Shown here piece after piece: positions 35,995 through 64,000 of a DNA stretch of 64,000 nt. Source of the stretch: Pterobdella sp. o SKG-2022. Its lineage: Eukaryota > Annelida > Clitellata > Hirudinida > Piscicolidae. The notes below the pieces were generated by a model. The model saw only the letters and a list, made by a program, of their open reading frames with translations. It was not told where the DNA came from and made no database searches. A program made the translations under genes and the position numbers. How positions within the stretch are numbered: the first letter of the stretch is position 1; each line of letters opens with the position of its first letter. The stretch covers positions 20,772,283-20,836,282 of the forward strand of contig OZ038321.1 of NCBI GenBank assembly GCA_964035795.1. The letters are read 5' to 3'.

Positions 35995-36300
35995 AACGAA
36001 ATATGTAACCCATTAGGAGCTATCCTAGATCATGATTGTCGCCTTATTTTACCCCAATTAAGAGACAAAAAATCATCTTCTCTAAGATCATATCTTAATA
36101 AAATTTCCTCTCCAGCTCATCTTTTATCCATGTGCCTTCTTTGTCATATTCACACCACACATCAGCTTGAACACAACTTGAACATGAGAGCTTGTGGACA
36201 AACCAAGTTGAAGTGAGTGTGTTTATGAAGAAGTGGTCTGAATCCTTGAAGAAAGAGGGGGTAATTCTTATTTTCAATAAGAGCACTTAGGTTCACAAAA
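35995..36300. repeat. Dispersed repeat copy B (36160-36290) and flank
   Basis: 36160-36290 matches the repeat at 22565-22690. The open frame 35959-36216 on the plus strand (LKYIQTKHNEICNPLGAI) is unassigned and probably belongs to the same element. Confidence 0.5.
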
Positions 36301-36311
36301 AATAACAGTAC

Positions 36312-36406
36312 TTGTTGCAACGATGAAAACGTCGTTTGAGGCAGCTTGTTGTTGTGGTTGGATTGAGAAATTCTTCATGATGGCCGACACTGCTTGTAGA
36401 AGATCT
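36312..36406 (-). other. Candidate exon of unknown function
   Basis: Minus strand: an AG acceptor (TCTTCAG) at 36406 and a GT donor at 36312 enclose 95 nt with higher GC than its surroundings. Two frames stay open; one reads DLLQAVSAIMKNFSIQPQQQ. No family is recognised. It could be an exon of the Q-rich gene upstream or a repeat remnant. Confidence 0.25.
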
Positions 36407-36787
36407 CTGAAGACGGGCACAACAAAAAATACTTGAAATTTCATTTCATGATAAAAAAGAATTAAAAAGCATCATTGTGTTGTTTTTTTATTGATTTTTT
36501 GATTCAAACTGGTCATGAAAAAATATTTAAAATCTGGTTAACTGATAGAAAAGTAGAAACGCTATTGTTTCAACATTTTTCAAGGTATTTTTGCAAAAAT
36601 TTTAAGTAACAAGTCATTTTTTGTGCTTTATTGAGTGGTTCTTATTGATTGTGTTTTTGTTGTTGTTGGTTTTGCTTTTTTTTAGGTTTTTTTGTTGTTG
36701 ATGTAGCGGTTTTTGTTGATTTCGTAGTACTTTTTGTGGCAGTTTCAGTTGGTTTTGTTATGGTTGTTGGTAAAGTGTTTGTTTTTG

Positions 36788-37261
36788 TTATTCAAAATTT
36801 TTTTGTGATTGTTGTTGTGTCAGTTGTAGTTGTTGTTGTTTTGGATTTTTTTGGGGTTGTTGTTGTGTTTGTTCTTGTTGGTTTTTTTGTTTTTGTAATA
36901 ATTTTTGTGATTGCCTTTGTTTGTTTTGTTCTTGTTGTGATTGTTGTGATTGCCTTTTTTTGTTTTGTTCTTGTTGTGATTGTTGTGATGGTTTTTGTTG
37001 GTTTTGTTGTTGTTGTGATTGTTTTGGTTTTTTACGATTTTGTATTGGTCGTTGTTTTTTTAGTTTTTGTTGTTGTTGGTGTTCTTGTTGTAAATTTTGT
37101 TGTTCTAGTCTTTTTAGCGATTTTTGTTTTTTTAAGAACTTTTCTTTTTGTATTGCTTGTTGTTGTAGTTGTTTTTCTTTTTCGATTCTTTGATTTTCCT
37201 TCTCTTTCTTGATTTTTATCCACGCTTTCTCTCTTTCTTTCCTTTCGTCCAGCTCATTCAT
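36788..37261 (-). CDS. Q/K-rich low-complexity ORF between the lectin-like genes
   Basis: A 157-codon ATG-initiated minus-strand frame. The first 60 residues are a charged, coiled-coil-like stretch (MNELDERKEREKAWIKIKKE); the rest is Q/K-rich and contains a tandem 13-residue repeat (SQQSQQEQNKKRQ / SQQSQQEQNKQRQ). The underlying DNA is (CAA)n-like, and a second minus-strand frame (37223-37032) is open and Thr-rich. The ordered N-terminus suggests a real or formerly real coding exon, but a repeat-driven ORF cannot be excluded. No domain is recognised. Confidence 0.4.
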   Translation of the reverse strand: MNELDERKEREKAWIKIKKEKENQRIEKEKQLQQQAIQKEKFLKKQKSLKRLEQQNLQQEHQQQQKLKKQRPIQNRKKPKQSQQQQNQQKPSQQSQQEQNKKRQSQQSQQEQNKQRQSQKLLQKQKNQQEQTQQQPQKNPKQQQLQLTQQQSQKNFE

Positions 37262-37331
37262 TATAACTAAACCAAGGTGTAGGCTATAAGTTTTGTTTGA
37301 TAAAATATAATTAGTATGTTCCTATTATTTT

Positions 37332-38079
37332 TCAAATAAGAAATAAAACATACAATGCGAGAATAAGGCACGTGCACATGAAGTGACTGATTCTGTCGAA
37401 CGGCTCGTAGAACACAGCTTTGAAGATAAGAGTTTAGATTTTGAAAACAATAGACTCACAGGCTCAATATAAAAATGTCAAAACTATTTTTTTTATTCTT
37501 ATCAACAAAATTCGTTTAAACTTTTACTTGGTTTGCCTATGATAGTCATGTCACAAATGTGAAGTGTACTTTTCCCTAGTAATCTATAAAGATTCAAATA
37601 AGCGATTGGTCCCCTCGAAACTTCAATCTTACACCGCTTAAACCTGCATTCATAGATTGGAGGTTTTGATATGTCGTCATCATATTCAGAGATGATGCTT
37701 AGTTTTTTTGCTGTGTACAACTGGCCATACAAGCTGATAGTTTCTATCTTGTAAAGCTTAAAAAATAAAAACTCTCCTTTGCAATTGCTTGATAAATTCA
37801 AAATGACACAAGTGTTCGGGTCATTATCGATTGAAGCACCGATTGGATTCAATGTGAAGTTCCTCAATGACACAGGTTCTTTCAAGAGATCTAAACCTAC
37901 TGTTTTGATACAAAATTTTTTTCAGATTATCAATTCATTAAGAACAGAAATGTTATAATTCGTGAATATACAAATTTATAAAGTGTAAAATGTGTTTTTT
38001 GTTTAAAAATTGAGAAACCTGATGTGAAATATTGTGACTTGAGAATGTAAATATAAAGCAGAAGCATTGCTTTAAACAT
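37332..38079 (-). CDS. Lectin-like gene 2, paralogue of 33083-33775
   Basis: Three minus-strand exons: 38079-38019 (ATG, phase 1), 37896-37528 (phase 1) and 37417-37332 (stop TGA), 171 residues. Exon 1 gives a signal peptide (AMLLLYIYIL core). Exon 2 gives the domain: VSLRNFTLNPIGASIDNDP, NTCVILNL, TISLYGQL, YECRFKRC, then LLGKSTLHICDMTIIG. The four cysteines (TCV, C-x4-C, final C) sit as in gene 1. Exon 3 gives a hydrophobic tail (HFMCTCLILALYVLFLI). Architecture and intron phases equal those of gene 1, though the sequences are strongly diverged, so the duplication is old. Predicted secreted or GPI/membrane-anchored surface protein with a discoidin/fucolectin-like domain. Ligand unknown. Confidence 0.82.
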
Positions 38080-39785
38080 AAAAATTCATAATGCTTATTT
38101 TTCTTTGACGTCAAGATTAGATTTTTCAATAAAAATTAATAATGTAATTACTATTTATAACAATAATTAATTAACAAACAAAACAGCATAAAGACTATAA
38201 GACGATTTCCAGATTTTTCTAAATTTCAAAAATAATTATATTTCACAGTAATACTTACTGTGGTTTTTAAAAGTTATATCAAATTTCCTTTTGAGATTTA
38301 TAAAGTTTCTAGGTTTGGTTTTAAATATTTTCAAAAACTGTTTTTCTTTTGCTTAGAGTTTTCTTTTAAAGATGTTATGAAAAATTTTGTTGAATGACTT
38401 GGATTATTTGTTTTTTTTATAATTTTCATATCACATAAATCTGTTTTATGTTCAACTTCAAAACTGAAACCTTCAAAATAAGATAGTAGATTTTCATTAT
38501 AATTTGATATAATTTAAGTTTATCTCCATTATTTTTTTATACTTTTTCATTGTTAAACACAAGGCTGCATTTATTCAAGTCCAACATCAATACAACCTTT
38601 TTGTCAATCTAAAAATAATTTCAAATTACCAAACAAGAATTTAAAAATTTATTTTTTAACTTTAACACAAACACCCAAGTGAAAGAATTGTTTCATTAAA
38701 AACCTAAGTTCAAACGTACCAAAGACAACATTCATAATAGTTGAGAAGCGATTCTAAAAAACTTTTTTCATAACCTAGATCATTTTTGCTTCTTTTATAA
38801 AATCTTTATAAATATCTCAACATGTTACATTACTATGGTTTATCAATATAACTGGATCTAAGCACGATTTAGGATAAAGGGCTTTTATAGGAAAACGATA
38901 GAAATTGGTTACGATTGATAACTTTAAAACCTCAAACTATAAAGCACATATATGAAATCGATTATCAAAATATATTTATATTACATGACCTTATAAAAAT
39001 AATAATAATTTGAGAGCTCTGACAAGATACTAACTGGCAAAGATGGTTACCACAAATCACACTAACAACTTTCACAAACAATATTTAAACTTTTCTTACG
39101 AAAATTTAATTCTTTAACTATCATTTTATCAAAATTAATTTTGAAATCAATTTGCAATATGCTGGCTTCAAAACAAAACGGCGTAGTACAAAATTATAAC
39201 TAAGATGCCAAAAATAAATTACTTTCTTCCAAAACAGTAAGCAAACGTCTTTCCTATTTACACGAATGGGACATTAAAACAATGGTGATATCAAATGACG
39301 TTATTTCAAATGGTTGATTATTCAAAATTTAGAGCGATTTAAATCGAAATAATTTCCTTAAAAAACAATATATATTTAAATCATGTTAATTGATATATTA
39401 AAAGCCGAAAGCATGTTTAAATGGTCGACAAGGTGTGGAAAAGTTTTTAACAAATACTATATAAACTTTTAAAAACCTTACAGAGATTTAATGCAAAATT
39501 TTTTGAACAGTTTGACGTGCTAAGTACCATAAATTTGAAGCAATTTTTTGGATATTACACTAAAACATGCTTATTTTAAGTTTGAGAAATAAATTGAAAA
39601 CAAAAATAAAGTTGTATACTTATATTTTAGACACATTTATGAAACGTAATTTATCTGAAGAATATAACTATGAATGAAATATATTAGTCGATAGAGGGCG
39701 TAAGATGTTTAACAGTTGAAGATTAAGTGCACGAGATTTACTATAGCATAGAAATAAAAAAAAATTAAAAAAAAAAATAGATCGA
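38080..39785. other. AT-rich spacer between lectin-like gene 2 and the Ig receptor
   Basis: No coding exon recognised. It should contain the promoter of lectin-like gene 2 and the 3' end of the receptor gene. Confidence 0.4.
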
Positions 39786-61151
<21,366 letters not shown>

Positions 61152-62130
61152 GTCCCCTTTGTATCTTGTTATCCTTGTAGTTAGATCTGTTTATGATATA
61201 TTCAGTTTATATAAATTTGTATTCGAATTTTTTGTTGATTTTGTATCTATGCACTATTTTTTAAGAAATTTTCGTTATTAATTAATTTTTATCACTTGGT
61301 TTTTAGTTTTTTTAAATTTTATTTTATTTATTATATTTATTTTTTAATTTCTATTTTTAGTATATTTTCAATTTTGAATTGAATAAGAAGTATTATTTCC
61401 TTGATTAACTAAAAATAAAATAAAAACCAATATAATTACTTCGATAATTTTTAGAAAACACTCAACAACAACAATAATCAACAAAGGCCAGAAAACAAAA
61501 ACTCAATTGAAAGTGTTAGCATGCTTAAGTTTATATATTTAAACAGATATTTCAGCCAAGTATACTCTAACCATCGACGTATGGACGGTATGTTGTGTGC
61601 ATATGACGAACATGTATGAGTAATATTAATCGTATATGATAATACTAATGTGAAAAAATGTATACATATATATATATATATATATAGATAATATTAGTAT
61701 TGATGTGTTTTTATATTTAAAAAATATATTGTGTATAAAAAATAGAACTGAAAATGCTTGTCATCACATGCGCTCAATCGATACTGTCTGATTAACTTTC
61801 ATTACGAGCATTTGATAGTTTTAGAATTTATTCTCTACTTTTAGTTCTACCTCCTTAAAATCATTTTTTATTTCTTTTTCTAATTTATTTTTTCTATTTA
61901 AGCATCATTTTATTTTTATTAATTTTTTTTGCATACTCTCAAGCTATGCAGTCATACAATTAAAATGTATAGAAATATATTAAAAAATTTATTAAAAACA
62001 TACATGGTAATTTTTCACGGTTATTGTTGTTGGTAGATTCGTCTTCGAATGTGACCATGGCAACAAGAGTTATATAAAAAAAACTAAAAAAAAATTTAGC
62101 AGAAAATGAAAAAATGCATAAATATAGAGT
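61152..62130. other. AT-rich region upstream of the receptor signal-peptide exon
   Basis: Presumed promoter side of the receptor gene. It contains a (TA)n run near 61665-61686. No gene seen. Confidence 0.45.
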
Positions 62131-64000
62131 TTTCTTTATTTTCCATTATTTGTGCGTCCGCATAGGACTAACAGTGCGATTCGTGCGAGGAAGCCTCTTT
62201 CGCAAGTTTGGCACCAATGAGTAGGGAGTCTGTCTAGTGGACCTCCTCCAGCTTTGCGTCTTATTCGCTTCTTTTTTGCATCATTTATCTGTTTTTCTTC
62301 TAAGAAAAGTGCACCATTGTGGATTGTTTTACGCCAGGCAGGTCTGTCAGATGAAGCCTTTTCCCACGTGAAGACGTCTATGTTGAAGTCTTTCAGATGC
62401 GCCTTCAAGGAGTCTTTATAGCGTTTGCGTGAAGCTCCAATTTTTCTCTGACCATTTTTAGGCTGTCCGTAAAAAAGTTGTTTCGGAATTCTTGAGTCCG
62501 CCATACGAGAAACATGACCAGCTCATTGCACCTGTGCCTTACGAATCATCGTAACAACACTGGAAAGATTTTCTCTCTCTAAAACATCAGTATTGGGAAT
62601 CATATCATTTCAGCGTATGTTAAGAACCCTGCGAAGACATCGAGGGTGGTACTGTTGAAGTTGTTTCTCGTGACGTTGGTAGATTGTCCAGGTTTCACAG
62701 CCATAGAGTAGTGTGGTCCATACTACGGATTTGTAAACTTTGACCTTCGTGAACTGTAAAATTCCTCTTTTCTCCCAAACTTTTTTCTTCAATTTTTCAA
62801 AAGACCAGCTGGCTTTGGCAATTCGATTTTTGACCTCATCGTCAATGTTTGCATGACGAGAAAAGGTGCTGCCAAGATAAGTGAATTTTTTTACTGCCTC
62901 TAGCCTCTGTTTCTTTACTGAAATGTGAGGTTCGTGGTAAGGTTTTTCGGGGCTGGCTGATACACCACTTCCGTTTTTTTGGTGTTGATGTTCAACCAAA
63001 AATTTTCACAAGAAGATGAAAATTGGTCTACTTCCTGTTGCATCTGATGCTCAGTGATAGCGTTGAGCGCACAATCATCAGCAAAGAGAAGGTCTCTAAT
63101 TGAAGTTTTTTCGATTTTTGTGATTGCTTGTAGACGTCGGAGGTTGAAAAGTTTACCATCGCACCGATATGTGATAGGAATGCCAGATGAACTGTCATTG
63201 AATGTTTCAGTTAGCATTGCTGAAAACACTAGACTGAACAGTGCTGGAGCAAGGACAAATCCCTGCTTTACTCCGTTTGTCACTTGAAAAGGCTGCCACC
63301 ATCATTATGCATTCTAACTACCATGCCGTCATGAAAAAAGCTGATAACTTTCACAAATTTTTCTCCCAAACTTTGCTAGGATCTTCCATAACCCATTTCT
63401 GCTCACTGAATCAAATGCTTTAGTGAGGTCGACGAAAGTGAGATCTTGCTGTTGTTCCATACATTTTTCTTGAAGTTGATCGTTTTTTTTCTTTTCTCTT
63501 GTATATGTGCACAATGATAGCGTCTTTAAATTCATGTGGAAGCGTTTCTTTTTCCCAGTGAAATTGAAAAAAATCAGTGAGTTTTCTGATAAACAAAGTG
63601 CCACCAGCTTTGAATACCTCTGCCGGTATAGCGTCAGCACCTGGTGCTTTACCTACTGACAATTGTTTAATGGCTCTGGTGACTTCCTCTACAGATGGAA
63701 GAGCATCAAGTTCTTTGTTTATTGTGACTTGGGGTAGGCGATGAATAGCTTCGTCACTTATCTTCGATGGTCGATTGAGAACGCTACTAAAATGTTCGGC
63801 CCATCTTTCCAAGACCCCCCTTCTTATCAGTGATCAATCTTGAGCCATCCGCACTGAGTATAGGTGTGCTTCTTGATGTACGCGGTCCATAGAGGCACTT
63901 GAGAGAGTCATAGAAGCGCTTCATGTCGTGTCTATCTGCAAAACTTTGAATCTCGTTAACATTTTGGCTGAGCCACGCATTTTGCAAAATTTGGAGCTTT
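62130..64000 (-). mobile_element. Broken non-LTR retrotransposon (LINE), continues past window end
   Basis: Minus-strand fragments in order: 63987-63787 and 63812-63420 (pre-RT region with ERWAEHFSSVLNRPS and GKAPGADAIPAEVFKAGG), 63530-63329 (DLTFVDLTKAFDSVSRNGLW), 63283-62915 (TNGVKQGFVLAPALFSLVFS, FADD catalytic box, NTKKTEVVYQPAP), 62999-62610 (YLGSTFSRHANIDDEV, LLYGCETWT) and 62504-62136, ending in a degenerate C2H2-like finger (CQTCERGFLARIAL). Typical of RTE/jockey-like elements common in aquatic invertebrates. It is inactive: frameshifts near 63815 and 63290, a deletion that removes the RT fingers between KRKEKK and QLQEKCME, and TGA at conserved Trp positions (62610-62612, 62523-62525). 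The 5' endonuclease part would lie beyond 64000. Confidence 0.9.

Overview
This is strongly AT-rich nuclear DNA from an invertebrate animal. Genes are split into short exons joined by GT-AG introns, mostly 60 to 600 bp. Repeats include tRNA-derived SINE-like copies, non-LTR retrotransposons, a Penelope-like element and very long tetranucleotide microsatellites. Nothing prokaryotic is present. The phylum cannot be fixed from sequence alone. One intronic repeat resembles a dispersed element I associate with molluscs, but the introns are compact.

Layout. 1-9.4 kb: two tail-to-tail copies of mitochondrial 3-hydroxyisobutyrate dehydrogenase (HIBADH, valine catabolism). The plus-strand copy is intact from the nucleotide-binding motif onward; the minus-strand copy carries frame changes. 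A small PIERCE-like ciliary protein gene (minus strand) lies between them. 11.9-18.5 kb: a complete 19-exon DDX10/Dbp4 nucleolar RNA helicase (plus). 19.1-20.0 kb: a three-exon secreted CAP-domain protein (minus). 23.4-28.1 kb: an EFA6/PSD-type Sec7-PH Arf6 exchange factor in 11 exons (plus). 28-36.3 kb: decayed retroelements and a microsatellite, interrupted by a small lectin-like gene. 33-38 kb: two paralogous three-exon genes (minus), each encoding signal peptide, F5/8C- or fucolectin-like domain and hydrophobic C-terminal tail, with a Q/K-rich ORF between them. 39.8-61.2 kb: an immunoglobulin-superfamily type I membrane receptor (minus), with a diverged cluster of related exons near 51 kb. 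62.1-64 kb: a broken non-LTR retrotransposon (minus) running off the window.

The most interesting part is 33-61 kb: two small predicted surface-anchored lectin-like proteins and a three-Ig receptor sit side by side on one strand. This resembles surface recognition gene clusters, although that function is only inferred. A second theme is microsatellites inside terminal introns: about 1.3 kb of uninterrupted TAGG repeats in the receptor's last intron and a GATA array filling most of the last intron of the EFA6 gene.

Exon models were built by hand from splice-site consensus, reading-frame phase and family similarity. No alignment, RNA or database search was available.
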